Below the pieces are notes generated by a model. The model saw only the letters and a program-made list of their open reading frames with translations, was not told where the DNA came from and did no database searches. A program made the position numbers and the translations under genes. Of a stretch of DNA of 64,000 bases, positions 12,001 through 27,000 are shown one piece after another. Origin of the DNA: Chrysopilus asiliformis. Its lineage: Eukaryota > Arthropoda > Insecta > Diptera > Rhagionidae. The DNA is taken from positions 3,330,001 to 3,394,000 of the forward strand of contig OZ035961.1 of the NCBI GenBank assembly GCA_964034945.1, written 5' to 3'. Positions within the stretch are counted from its first letter, which is position 1, and each line of letters opens with the position of its first letter.

Positions 12001-15000
12001 TGTGCAAATACTCTTGCTAAAGGTTTGAGAATAAAATTCTGCTTCCGGAATACAGCATTGTGCAAATACTCTTACTAAAGGTTTGAGAATAAAATTCTGC
12101 TTCCGGAATACAGCATTTGCTTTCCTTTGTTAACAGGAATTGGACATTTGCATCACAAAAGTGGAGTATTTTCATACTCATTGTAATATCACCGGGGTTT
12201 CGAATTTGTCCCAACTTTTAAATCCATGGGATATAAATAAGTGGGTAAAAATTAGGCAGCAAGATTTTACCCTGACAGAAAACTTTCAAATTTTCTGGAT
12301 TTTTATTTTCTTGAAAATATCCTGAAATTTTTGCATTTTATTACTCTTACTTCACGAATTTTACATAAAACATGAGAAACCAAAATGAATAACCCATCAT
12401 GGAGCTACAGAAATTGTTGAGAAACATTTCAGCAAATTATTTAAAAGAAAATCGCACAAGTTTGAACGCAATTAACGATAATTAGTATACTTATTCATGT
12501 TTTAAATATACAAAATGTCTGTTAGACGGAAAGTTTCTCTGTTCGATGGAAGAATATCTCAAAATATTACTTTTGACCTTATTTAAAGATCTGTCAACAT
12601 AAATAAGTACTTCATTAATCACAGCGAGGCAAAAAAAAATTTGTTTGTAAATAAAATGATTAGTTTTCAAAATCCGCTTTTTCCGTTTACCTTTAAGCAA
12701 AAAAAAAAGATCCACTAATTAAAACGGGGCGAAGTTAAATACACAAATTCAAAAAAATTTAAATTACGTAGTATAAGGACAATTTTTCGGTTTTTCGCAG
12801 TCATATCCTTTTTAATGATAAAAAGAAAAATTCTGATGGTATATTCAACATACCAGCCCTTCCTGTATAAACTCCTCAACGGCTCGTGCCACTCCAGCTT
12901 CATCGCCTGTCCAGAATACGTACTGGGCCATGTCAAAGGAGGAATATTGCCCTGCGTTTCCATGTCTCAAAAGCATTTCGGGTGACTGAAAATACAGAAA
13001 AAATATTTAGAGAAGGACAATTTGGGCTTTCTTAGATCTTCTTAGAGAGAGAGAGAGAGAGAGATTACTAAAACGAGTATTTTTCTTTGCATAATTAACT
13101 TTTTCTGTTGTTGAATATTTGATCAAAGCGTCTACCGGGTCTACTTTCTACGTTTCGATGCGCTAAAAAAATACACAATGTGCCCAAGGATCAGAATATC
13201 AACTGGAACACAATATCCGTTAAGCAAACTATTATCTACTGCAAATCTATGTACATTAACAACAACGCAATAACTTTGAACTTTTTTTAGTTTTGTTGAA
13301 TTAAAAAAGCGTTTTTAAGTGGCTTTTATTTGGATTTACATTTTTGCTTTATTATCTAAGCGCAAAACTACTATTAATTTTTTTTTTTGATAACAAGATT
13401 CTAATTTTCAAGCCAAAAGAAGCGTTTTTTTTTCTTTTTCTCTACAAAATTTTAGAGTAGTGTTAGTGAACCTTTGGTCCATTGGTATTAATCGACCGTC
13501 TATCGCCATTTCGAGTGGTTTCTAGTTCGGCTGAAACACTTTCTTCAGATTCCTTGCCGTTATCCTTGACGTTATCTGCAAAAGCAGGTACACTACTAGA
13601 AGTAGCTTGCCCCCCGGTTCCAGATGTTGATGCTAGATTTTCTGTGGACGGAATTGTTGTTGTGGTCGAAGTGCTTGATGTTGAGACTGCCGTGGTCGAA
13701 GGTGTCGTCACAATTTCAGGATTCTGGCCAAACGCTAGCCGCGCAGCACCATAAAAAGACTACAAACAAAATGTTCACAAAAAAACATAATTGAAATTAA
13801 ATCTTTATTTGACGAATGGAAACTAGTCATTCGTTTATTTACTGATTGTATTGGAAATTCAAAATGAAACAAAAAGGAGGAAGTTGTGAAATCAGTATTT
13901 CTATAAATATAAATAAATAAATCAAAACACGAACAGAGTTTCCAATATTTACAACCAAAAATTACTTAATTTAATCAGTTATTGAATACAAAATCCTATA
14001 AACGAAAATAAATCACCCATGACTGTAATCTATAAAATCCTTACTAAAACTGTGGAAAACTTTCTGTGAAAGTTTTTTATCCAAGCCCAATCAAGTTTTT
14101 GGGTACTTGAGTGTCAATAATGATCTAATCTAATTTAATTAAATAATCCTCAAAACAGAAATCTCATCTTTAAAAGCATCCGCATTTGGCAGCCACAGGC
14201 AAGGAAACGTTCAAAACACGCTCGACTCGTGTTTATTATTTATTTGAAATATAAGGAAGCATGTGGCTTTTAATTATGTACGGTTTTTGCTCACCGATTA
14301 ATAAATACAAGAACATAATTGATTGTTGGTCGGGGAATATTACTCAAGCCATATTGTTGTGAAAAATTAATGATGAAACGTCCACACAATCCTTCGCTCC
14401 TGAAATTAATCTTCATGCTGAAATTTATCACTTGAGCTTATGTTGGTGTAAATATCTTTTATGCGGTGATACATCCCAACGTAGCGCCGGTAAACTCTTT
14501 TTAAACAACATCAATGGGAAAAGGATAACAAGAATATAAATTGAGTTAAAAAAAACACACTCTGAGTAGAATTGATAATCAGATTATTTCCAGTTAACAA
14601 AATATTAATTTGGGAACAAACCACCGCAGAGAAATGCTTTAATTAATTCATATGCAGTAATCCCTTTTATTTAATGGCATCCATCACGTGGTTAAAGTAT
14701 TACGACACACCCTCCTTTTACGTAGAAGGTTTCCATTTAACGTCGTTTTGTACAACAGCATTACAACAACTTAAAATTAGCTGCATTTCCGGCACATCTA
14801 AAAACTACTGTGCAGTACTGCGGGATGTTGCAGCTACACATACTCGCAGTAAGAAGTAAATTTCGTAAGCAATTTTGATAAAAATATTCGTCAGGTTTCT
14901 GAAGCTTGCTGTGTTCGCCAATAATCAAATTCAGATTTTTAAAGTTAGAAAAACTATCACTTTTGGTTATTTTCTTGCATTAGAACATTTCACCTACGAC

Positions 15001-18000
15001 AAATAAAGAAAAACATTTGATCTGAAGCAAAAATATAAAACAAACTGTTTCCCGTTTGGACCTTATAGCCCAACTTTTAATTTATTAAGCCTAGTACGCA
15101 GTTCGAGTAAAATGAAATTTTAACGCGGTCTCCAAATTGGCACATTAAAACCGAAGTAAAAACTGTTTGTGGAGAAATCAAATATTCTTCCATTTTTTTT
15201 AATTAAAAAACAACACTCGTTAAGAAAACTGGAAACAGAACCTCTATTATTTTCATCTGTCAAATTTTTACCTCAAATTTAATGTACCGAACAGTTAAAA
15301 TGCTGGTAAAATCAAGTGGAGACTTTCTACGCCATCTAGTGTAGGCAACATTGCAACATGAGTTTTTCACATCATTTTACCAGCGAACTGCGTACCGCTT
15401 GGTAAAATTTCTGAGGTTAAATTTAAGCTCAGTGTTAAATTTGTATAGGAAATTTCATTTTACTCGAACTGCGTACTAGGCTTATAGCCCAACTTTTAAT
15501 TTATTAATGTATAAAGAAAAATATGACATTTGTACGGTTTTTCTATTTATCACAATGGAGCGGACAGACCACGGGAAATACTAATACTTCAAAATTTGAT
15601 TTAGGATTAGTGTTTGTTAATCACGGTGACCATTTTCCTTTGGATAAATCCCCGACAAGATGTACGAGGGAGGCTAAAATGAAACACCAACGAAACAAAA
15701 TTGTATAAAAAAAACGAAAACCGAGGAAAAAAGAATTAAGAAATATGCACCGCAGGCGAACTTTTTTAAACATAAGGCGTCGCAAAGATTGTTGACTTAA
15801 ATCTGTACAATTCTAAGCAAAAATTAGCTTAATATTTCGCGCTGTTTACATTCCATAAATAATGACAAAGAAAATTGTAAGAATATCAACAAAGGCAAGG
15901 CGAAATCTTTTGAAATAAATGCGCCTAATGTGGAAAATAGTTGAAAAAATGCGCCGCAGGAGAAAAATGTGATTTACACTTAAATCCGAGCTAATTTAAC
16001 TCCAACAATGCCTAATTAAACTCAAATAATCTGAAACTTGTATCCCTTGGGATCTTTGTTTTATCTGTGATTTCAAATGACAAGTACTTATTCCCGATTA
16101 CATAACGTTAAACACGTTCAGAAAATCCTCCAAATGGATTTCAAATATTATCATAATACCTATAACGAGCTATAAGTTAAATTGCTGTTTTTGTTATAAA
16201 AGTAATCAATATAATATTAACCTTGCCACATATGACTTGACTCATATCGTGTATGAATCCTAATCAAATTAAGGTTTATCGATATTTACACAATCGGATA
16301 TATTGATGTTCGTATATTGTTGGGCGAATTTCCGGTAAATAAATTATAATACATGTATTCAAACGCTTCTTTGTGAGAAATCCATAATTCCCTAAAAAAA
16401 AGGAATGAGCAATTTTGTTAGGAGGCTGCCGTTCAATGGAGCAAAAGTCAATTAGCGTTACGATCTAAATTATGACATGTTTGAGGCCTCCAGGTATAAA
16501 CGAGACGACATCGCAAAAATCTTCCCTTCAACTATGATGTAGGAATTTCGACTCTATAGAAAAGCAGCAGGAAATTAACACAGGCAGGTGAAAATTCCAA
16601 CAAATAGATACACACACAACCAGATTTCGTAGAAGCGTACATTCGTATATACAGAACCTAATTTAACAAAAACGTCAATTTTGTGATGTTATCCAAAATG
16701 AAAGATAAGATATAATACCGAACCTGGCCAATCAAGTTCGAAATTTTAGAACCTTTAGCGATGGCGAGTGAATTACTCGAGCGAGCGCCTAGAACATCCC
16801 CGCACTGCTCTCATCCGAAAGCTCCACGACAAGGATTCGATATTATCCTGATGTGACCCATGTCTATGTCCGTGTCTCTACAGAAAATCTATTAACATCA
16901 TTTTGTACTTTTGTGTATGGCGCCCATCGCTTCATTCGCTTCGACCTTCATTGCGTCTCACCTCATCTCGGCCGGCACATTTCCATTGAAATCGGGGCTT
17001 CTTCAATGGGGATTAAAATGTGGGCCTGTGCGTGGCGGTAAATTGAATGCGATGGAGCATATAATTGTCTTCCTTGGAAAAGGTTTAAGGATCGAATTTT
17101 CCTGAATGAAAACTAAGACAATCACCTCGTCGCTGTGCGGTAATTTCGTAATTTGATGGAATGTTTTATCTCCGTGTTCGTAAAATGTTTGATTAAATGC
17201 TTTTTTTATGTTAACAAAAAGGATTTCCATAGAGCTTATCACACCTAATACTTTACTCACCTTAAAGGGTATCTTTTCACTGTTGGTATTTTGGGTCTCT
17301 ACGAGCTGCGGTTGCCCTTGCGATTGCTGATGTCCTTGGGGCAAGGTAGGTGGATGTAATTGCCCTTGATTTGCTGATTGCTGCGGTACATTGTGATGTG
17401 GTCGATATTGCACCACGGTCTGTTCCTCCTCCTCCGGCTGACCTAAATTGATGGCGCTCTTTGTTGTTTCGGATTCTAATTGCTTTTGAAGTGCCGGCAG
17501 TATATCTTGTTGATTAACAATGTCTTCGGCACTATCGACAGACACATGTTCAGGATTCTGGAGTACCTTCTCCTTCAGCTGTTCCAATTCAATAACATCT
17601 TCATCAGGCTGAAAGAAAACACCAAGGAAAAAGATTTTTTATATCAAGTACCATTATGGGAAAAACTTTCTTGATGACTTGACAAATTAACAACAGATAG
17701 ACTGATGAGTGTAATGTTGAAGGTGATTCCAAATTAGCTCTATTAACTAACCGATACATGCCAAGAAAGGCGCGGACGGAGTGGTCTCGAATCGGTCATC
17801 GTCATGAATACTATACTTTTCTTCCATAACTACTCAGAGGAAAGTAAAAATGACCATGAGTTCATAAAAAAGCTAAAAAATATTTCAGATTAACATCCGA
17901 AAAGACCAAAAATGCTTCACTGCAAGCGATTTCTGAGAAACTTTAGTCACATTTTCCTAAGACAATGGAAACTTTTGTTTCTTGTGTTTTACTCTTAACA

Positions 18001-21000
18001 TTTTTATTTAACTGACGTTTTACAAATAATGAAAGCATTAATAGAAGAAGGTTTCGAACTTATCTTTTGTTTTCGAAATGTCACAAAAACAGCACTCAGA
18101 GTTTGGAAAATAAACTTTAACCGTCCGGTTCTATGGAAATTGTTGAAAGATTTGCTATTCAATTATGCCACTGAAGAAATTCATGAATCTCTTAAGTGGT
18201 AGGATTTATCCTAATAATTAAGAGGGTTTTCCAAAAAAAATTATCTTTTGATAGTAGTCCTTAAAAAACGTCAGCATTAAATGTAGAGTGGTGTTTAATA
18301 TTGCTTAATCCAGAGCTTTAGAAACAGTCGGTATATGGAGTTACAAAATAAAAAAAAATCTTTTGTGTCTGAAAATAAAGACACCATCTTACAATCGCTT
18401 TGTTTTGGTTAACATGAATTCTCTGCAAATATTTTTCTTCAAATATTTTAATTTTCACTATTTTGTGGGTTTTACTCGACATTTTTAGCTATTGGAATTT
18501 CTCGGCTTACAGATCATAAAGAATATAACAAAATGTGTAAATAAAACAAATTTCAGAGTTTTGGTGCACTTTAAAAAATATTTTTTTTATCTTGGGTAGT
18601 TTTGTCACTAATTTTAAATCTATCAGAACTTTTTTCTAAATGTAGTAAAAGAAAATCTATAACGACGTGCGTGTTTTCCAAAGAAAGTAAAAAAAAATTC
18701 ACCTGCGGCACATTTGCTCGTGGGTGACTGGTTTACATTTATTCGTAAAAATAAATGGAATGATAAGAATCTCATCTTGGAATAAGCACCGTAACTATGA
18801 TTTTTATCACCATTAAATTGCTATCACCAATCGGAACAAAATTGGGAGGGGGAGGGAGGGGGGGGATAATCCTTAGTTACGCTGCTGATGAAAGAGTTTT
18901 TCTTGTAAAGAAATAATTTCAACTTCTTTGATTCAATAAAAACCCGAAAGTATTTTTTTTCAATAAATGGGGTGAATTTAAAGTATGTCTACCCCTATAA
19001 ACATATCGTTCTAATAAGTCTTTCGACTTTTATTAAGATAATGAAATATTTTCCTTAATTCTACGACAATGGAGTAACGAATTATTCAGCTAACTTATTA
19101 ACTGCTCTATTAATAATTTTTTATATTATTATAAAACAAATCTTGATATTTCAAGCAATCAGAAGGCTCAGAAAAATATCCACCATTGCTGGCATAACTT
19201 ATTTTTAGAAACTATGTTATAACAATGATTACCTAATATAGATGGGAAGTAAACGGAAGTTTCCGTTTACCTACGGCAGAGAAAAGAGATGCGCGATAAA
19301 AAAAAGTCACCGAGCAACACCATCTTTCCCTTTTTTTCCTTCATGTCATATGGAGTTAAAGAAAAAACAAGAAACTTGTCGTTTAGTCAGGGCTAAACCA
19401 AGCGAGATTTTCATATCCTTATAAAACAACCACTATAATTGACCATGTATTAATTGACGAAGTATTAGCTGAAAAAATTAAATTAGATATAAATTTAGTT
19501 GATAACGATATTACTGACCACAGGACGATTTATGTAGATATTAAAAGAGAGCAGTTACAAAAAAAGAAAATGACAACTATGATTAAATCTACTTTAAATA
19601 AGCAGAATTTCAAAAAAGATGTAGACATTATGCTAAAAAATGTACACATAACTAATATAGAGCAATTAATAAATATTATAAAAGATAGCAAGAACAGAAA
19701 TACAACCAATTACAAAACAAAACACAGAGGGGACAACGACTGGTGGACTACTGAAATATCAAAAAAAATTCGTAGAAAAAACAAATTATACAGATTAATG
19801 AAAAATAATCAACAAAATAATGAATTGAAAAGTCAATATAAACGAATAAAAAACGAGACTACAAAGCTAATTAGAGAAACTAAGAAAAAGTATTACGAAA
19901 ATAAAATTAAAATCATAGGATCAGACGGTAGAAAGCTTTGGCAAATCATAAAACAAACTTTACGGACTAATAATAGTGAAAAGGCCGATATTAAGGAAAT
20001 AAATACAGGAACTTACAATACAACGGACAAAAAAATTATATGTGATACATTAAATAAACACTTCAATGAAGTAGGAAAAGGACTAGTTACCAACTTGACA
20101 AACAGGACAAGTAAAACAACATATAAGACTTTTACTAATCACCGAGTAAAGACATCAATTTACTTAAGACCAGTTTCAGAAATGGAAATCATTAAAATAA
20201 TCGAAAACGCAAAAAGTGGAAGTGCTCCAGGAGAGGACAACATTACAAACGATGACATAAAATTACTAAAATACTCGATAGCAAAGAAAATTGCGGACTT
20301 AATTAATAACATGTTTGACTCAGGGAAATTTCCAAATATTTTAAAACTCGGACAAATTACTCCTATTTTTAAAAATGATGATGCGACTAAACCAGAAAAC
20401 TATAGACCAATAACATTATTAAATAGTTTGGGTAAAATATTTGAAAAAGCTATATACAATAGGATTTACGACTTTTTGCTTCAAAACAATGTATTTGACA
20501 GAAGGCAATATGGTTTTCAAAAAGGTAGTAGTACAGAAGCAGCTACAATTGACGCCATTGAAAGCATTACTGATGAGTTGGACAAAGGAAATTACGTTGC
20601 AGGGATTTTCATTGACTTAAGAAAAGCATTTGACACAGTCAACCACGAACTTTTATTAGAATTTCTTGATCAAGTAGGAATAAGAGGTTTGGCCAATGAC
20701 CTAATTAAAGACTATTTGACAAAAAGACGAAGTTGGGTAAAAATGAACACAATAAAAAGCGATATATTGGAAGTAGACACAGGTGTGCCCCAAGGATCTA
20801 TCTTAGGACCATTATTATACTTAATATATATAAATAATTTGCAAAATTGTAACATTAAAAATTATATTGTTTTTGCGGACGACACATTATTACTCTTCCA
20901 CGGCAAGACAAAAGAAGAACTGGACCTAAAAATACAAGAAGGGATTAGAAATTTTACAGATTGGACTTACTACAATAAATTGACTATTAACAAAAATAAG

Positions 21001-24000
21001 ACGCAATACCTTTTATTCAGACAAAAAAATAAAAAAGATATTGACTTAAAAATTAACATCGAAGGAGAACAAATTATCCGAGCTACGGCGGTCAATTACT
21101 TGGGCTTATATATTGATGATAAATTAAACTGGACAACACATATAAAGCATCTTAGAAAAAAGCTAGCACCACTCATAGGAGTGCTAAAAAGATATGGAGA
21201 TTTTGGACCTAAGGCAAAAAACATAATTTACAATAGTTATATACTGGCTAAAATTAGATATAACTTAACAATATATGGTCAATGCTCTAAACATTTATTG
21301 CTTGATGTCAATCGTTTAATGTGCAAGGCATTAAAAAATATATTCCGACTTAATAAATTTACACCGACTAATGAAGTTTTCACATCCACCAAAAACATGC
21401 AAATCCATCACATATTGAGACAACATAGAGCTATCTCAATATTCAACATTTTAGAACACAAAAATAGACAGCAATTGTACACTATTGAGAGATTTGACAG
21501 CCATAACCACAACACAAGACACCAAAATTTATTAAAAATCATACCATCCCGTACGCACAAAAAACATAAAGGGATTGTTAACAATGCAATACGAGAATAT
21601 AATAAATTACCAGACGAATTGAAACAGATCAAACACAAGGAAATATTCAAGAAAAGAGTAAAAAAATTATTTATGGCCAATGAGGGTGTTTATAATAGAG
21701 ATATTTAATATTTATTTATTTAATGTTTTTCCAATTAAATTTAATTTAAATGTTTATATTGTATATCTTCAAAAAATATCTTATGTTAGTATTATATATT
21801 TTTTATCTATTTAATATTTGTACAAATAAATGTAAATTTAATATTTTAAGAATTAGTTTAATAAAATGTAATTATAAAGAAATAACTTAGTATCCGATGC
21901 TTATACCAGCGACAAGCTGTCTGCATTCGGGAAAAAAACAATATTTATGACATTAAAAAAAAAAAAACTATCACATGTAACTAAAATGTACAAAATACGA
22001 ACAATCTAAGGTACAGATGAGCGGCCCACATAGTGGGCATAACCTCAACAATTATAGCAGTCAAAAACTTGTATTATATTTACCCAACCCTTGCACTAAC
22101 ACCATCATGCTTCCGACAGCGGCCTGACAGCTCACGAAAATTTTCAAGCAAATTATAACACTTTTTTATTATTTAAATCGCGAAATACACTAAAAATCAA
22201 CGAAATTAACACGGAAATTAAATTTTCCACCGAAATTGGTGGTTTGTTTTGATTTTTAACTAACTGACTGCTGAGATTCAAATTTGTGTATTGTCATTGT
22301 GCGATTTTTTTATGGTTTTTTCGAGGCGCATTAGAACTAATTACGCATTACAACTGAGATGTGGCAACACATGAGATGAGGCCGCACACATAAATAACTT
22401 AGTATTCACACAGAAATTGAAACCGCCGGCATGTCGCTAGTTGTCCCTCTCTCAAAACAAATATTTTAGGAGAACTTTCTTATCTATATTAGGTAATCAT
22501 TGGTTATAATGAAAAAAAAATCCGTTTTTCCGTGTACCAATTTTTCATGAACCAAGAATTCTGTTACACGTGCAGCAATAAAAAAAAATATCTCGTTCAT
22601 CATATTTACAGAGGCTTTCAAGGTGCGATTAGTAAAACAGTAAGTCTAAGAAAAGACGCAACACAGAAAATTCGCTTATGTTTTATTTATGATAGCGAAA
22701 AGCCCTACGATAAAATATCATGAATTTTCTCACAAAAAATAACACAATTTTTCTTCCGGTAAACAAAAATCCAAAAAGAATATTTTCTTCTGCTTAACGA
22801 CGGGCGAGACAGAAATTTTAGCAGAAGAAAATGCGAGAGCGGTTAGCAAAAAAAAAAGAAGATTGTGACAAACAAAGATTATTCCTATTGTTAAAATTAA
22901 AAAGAAATAAATCATTTCTCTCAATATGGTCTGGATTATTGATTTTGTATTTAGATTGTTCTTTTATGTTGGGAATCAGTAAAACTACACATGGCTGTAT
23001 ATAGTTTTTAAATGAAAATATTATTAATTGTAACGTTTATGCTGTAAAAACTTCTAAAAAAAAGTAAAAAACACCTACATTTGTTGGTGCAATTTTTGAT
23101 AACTTTTTTAGTTGTGATTTAATCTAAAGGTAAAAAACATCCCGCTAATTTTCAGCTTTTTGAACCCCCTTGCCACCACCATTCGAAACATTTTTCGTGA
23201 TTTTTGGTATGAAGTTCAGTCACACTACCACAGAACCGCCTCTCCCTAAAATAGTGACGTATTTCATGGACAGCCCATAATATTAGACTTTGATGTAGAG
23301 AAAAGTTATTTGAAAGCCCAAGCGTTTGTTAGATTTACGAAACAATACAAAAGAATAAAAAATTGGTTTCGAGAAAAGAAATCTGACGCAACTGCGGGTT
23401 TCACGAATCTTTAAGTGGTCGCGAGATAGCAGGTTTTTTTACTTCAAATTTGCCGGCTAAATCGATTTAGCAGTCGCTTAAAATTTCGTGAAACGTACCA
23501 TAAGCCATACAAATTTTCTAATGCTATGCGACTTGCCTTCGGCGCAAAACAGCTGGACCGATTTTCCGGAAATGTATCACAGATTTTCTTCCACGCGTAA
23601 AGCCTATTGCAATCGAATTATATCAGAAAATCTTAATTATTTACATGGGAGTTTTATAAAATATTATTTGAATTTTTGCGATGATTTGTAAATCTGCAAG
23701 AGATGTATTGTAACTCTAATTCTATGAAGGATATTTTGCCAAATTTGAATTTTAAGCAAAAATAAATTAATGAACATAAATTGATTTTTTTTTTCACAAT
23801 GAAAATTTATCGATATTTCCAAATCTCCAGGTCCCATAGCAAATTTCTTCAAATGTTAAAGTAACTTATATAAATTTAATAAGACCGTTTGACATTCGCA
23901 TCCTTTAGAGACACGAACGTCAGAAAATTGTACTTAATATACATCATAAAACCGCCAGTGATAAGAAAATGTAGCTAATATAAACATGTTAAATTTAGAG

Positions 24001-27000
24001 ATGATACAAAGATTATACGAATATGTGCTTTTTTATAGTCGAACATATGTAATTTTTCTTTCATCGTAAAGGAGATGAAAAAAAGCTAAAAAGTTTTGGG
24101 TTCACATAAATCAATCGTCTTTGTCAATTCTTCAGATCTTGCGTATTCGTTTTCTCAAAGGAATATATTCACTTAATGTTTGCTTTATACATGCCCCTTA
24201 AGCACTTTTTACCAGCACCCTTTTTCCCCAGTCCAAAGTAGTTAACTAACCTACAGTTCGATGTATGTGCACACCGAACATAAATTTTGGATTCATTCAT
24301 AAAAGCTTTTTTCATCATTATGTCTTAGCGTGTCTCCTTTCGAAATTTTTGGGAAATTTAGCTGATGGGCAGCCACCTCAAGGCGCTTTCCGGTACTTGT
24401 ACTTTATTGCTTTCGTTATAATGACAATATCTAAAATATTACCCCAGGGATTTTTCTTCTAAAGCGATCTCTTCGCTCTTCATTCTTTGCCGGTGGCATG
24501 TCTTTTATTTGCACAATTTATTTATGGCCCCAGCGCTGTTAATGTTGAAAAGGATGCGTACTTTACATAAATTTTCTATGTACTTGGATATGTCTAAGCA
24601 GCGTTGAGTATACTTTGGCAATTTGATAGCAAAATATTCATCATAATTTTCGCCAAACACTCGTAATTTATTCACATCCTCAGATAATTACAATTCAAAC
24701 ACATTCCTCGACTCGATACAACATTTATTCATCCATGAATTAAAATCGTTAGCTTGATTTCACAGACATTTTAATTTGGACCACACACAAGGTTCACTCC
24801 ACTTTGAATTTTAATTATTTTTAGAAATATTTTTCTAACGAAATAAAATCTATTAATAAACATTAATTAGTCCTAAAGATTGTGTACTTAGCACTTAACG
24901 AATTTACATAAAATTCATTTGAAGAAGTTTGGGTTTGTTTTATCCGTGGGAATTTTGCCATTAATATCAGTTAGAGGCCATACATAAATTAGATTTTCAA
25001 GATTACGATTCGAAATTAATTATTGTCTTGTTTTGTTCAAGTGTGAAGATAGATTTTTCTATTAACACGTTGGCTACCATGTGAGTCACCGGTGTACACA
25101 CACTATTGTCATTACCGTCAGTTTCTCAAGTTCCATGGTTGAGTGCAGTCGCTCGTGCGGTACAAAGGGGGGTTTTTTTTGTCCGTTATATTTTATTCGA
25201 TTCGTTCGTTTTTGTCTGTATTGATCTTGTGCTCACTGGTGACTCACAAAGTACAGAAATGATTTTTGCATTTTTTCCCAGTGTATACTAGCGGAGTAAG
25301 CGTTTTTTGGCTGGTAGCCAACGTGTTAAAGGAAAATCAAAAATTTATTGCATAAGGAAAATAAATGTCAAATTGGGAAAAAGTCTATTAATATAGATTT
25401 CCAATTCAGTTTTTTTAAAGATCCTGCGGAGGTGTTGTCACCCTACGGAGGTGTTGCCATTTGCGTCTGAGGTTAGAATGTGATCCTGGTCGCAAAATAG
25501 CGGTTAGAAATCCGTTTATGTGATGGTTGCCTTGTGACCGGTCACAAAAAAAAACTGTGTTTTCCTTGACAGACCCGACCTTTTTCATTCTTAAAGGGCC
25601 GTTTACATTTAACACTTTATTCGGCAAATTTTATTTTGCAACACAATTTTCATGAAAATTTTTCCCAACATAGTTCCTACTAGAATTTTTTCTTACACAC
25701 GTGAATTATGAGAACTTGTTCTAAATAAACGTGTTCTGAGAAAGATGAATAAGTTTTAAAAGAGAAATTCCAACAAAAATCGCAAATATGGTATCTGATA
25801 TTTACAAAAAGTCGTGTTAATTAAGCTTTCATTAAAAAATTTCCAAAAAATTTGTGGTCTGTTTATTTCAGACTTTTTATTATTTAAATACATCAAATAA
25901 TAAGGAATTCTTCCATTTCCTTATTAAATCTAAAATGTTCCAGCATTGTTTGAGTTCCTCCCGCGGGTTTTTAATGCGGTGAATTCAACTCTGCCAAAGG
26001 ACATAATCCTTGAGTCTTAAGTCGTTTAAGTATCCAAATAAACCGAGTATTATCGCACAGACAAAATTAACAAAATTAAAACACTTCACTTGAAATTCCA
26101 TTAGAAATCCCGGGAAGTTTGCAAAAATATAACAAAATCAATTGAGCTCGTTAGAAGATAAACCAAAGAAATGAATTCCGACAAGAGATTATAAGTAAAA
26201 GAAAGTCGAAAGAATCAAAGAATTTAAAATGAAAGAAAATTAAAAAGGACTATCCGATTCATCGTAAATTCCAATTTATTGTTTGGAAAATTGACACAAC
26301 TTTTTTTACATTTTTTTTTTCGTTCCCAACAATTCTTCATAACGACGCGACGTGTGCTTTTATTAAAAGGAAAGAGGAAAAAACTTTTCCTGTGTAAGAA
26401 AGTTTAATACAAAAGTATAAAAGATATATCTTTCACTTAAAAGTATTCGATCCGATTTTGTTTCCTGCGAAAAAAAACCAACTCCGGACTTTTTAGAAAA
26501 TTGTTTTACTTCTTGGAAAAGAAAAGAAATTCTCAAGCAATAAGAAGAAAAATACTTTTTTCGTATTATTTGATGTTACTATTTATGTGTAAAATATTGG
26601 AGATGATAAAATTTAATTTGTCGTCCCACATGTGAACTCTTACGTTACTTATGAAATCTATTTGTGAAGGAAGGAATAGCAATGTTGGATTTAACTTTAG
26701 TAACTTCAATTCTTTTTCTGTATGTCATTAAAATCTGTTCGATACGAAGGTTTAAGTAAATTTGGTTTATTGTTTCTAAACATCAATTTCTTCTTAGAAT
26801 ATTGTTAACTCTTGAAATCGAAAGTCATCATTTTTTATAAAAGTTGTTCCCTTTTTATACCCGTATGGTGAAACCAAAGGGTATATTAGATTTGCCTTAC
26901 CGTTTGTAACGCCACACAAAAAAATGAATTACACCAGTGTGTTTAGAATGATAAAAATAATTAATTGCTGCATGTCCGTCCGTCCGTCTGTCTGTCCGTC

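Larger units (their letters stand above)
9509..12853 (-). other. Intron between coding exons 5 and 6 of the 35-kb gene
   Basis: About 3.3 kb. It carries MITE copy 2, a Helitron-like fragment, an internally deleted mariner-like element and a 58-bp tandem duplication. The remaining stretches (9.5-10.6 kb, 12.1-12.85 kb) show nothing recognisable. Confidence 0.5.
13760..17260 (-). other. Intron between coding exons 3 and 4
   Basis: Contains a TIR element at 15087-15483 and a dispersed repeat at 15700-15985. The rest, including 16000-17260, shows no recognisable feature. Confidence 0.5.
19217..22509. repeat. 28-bp inverted pair enclosing the non-LTR insertion
   Basis: 19217-19243 (TTATAACAATGATTACCTAA...) and the reverse complement of 22482-22509 match over about 27 positions with a single 1-nt indel. 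The pair encloses 3.2 kb, mostly the retrotransposon. The repeats could be ends of a DNA element into which the LINE jumped, or an unrelated inverted duplication. Confidence 0.5.
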
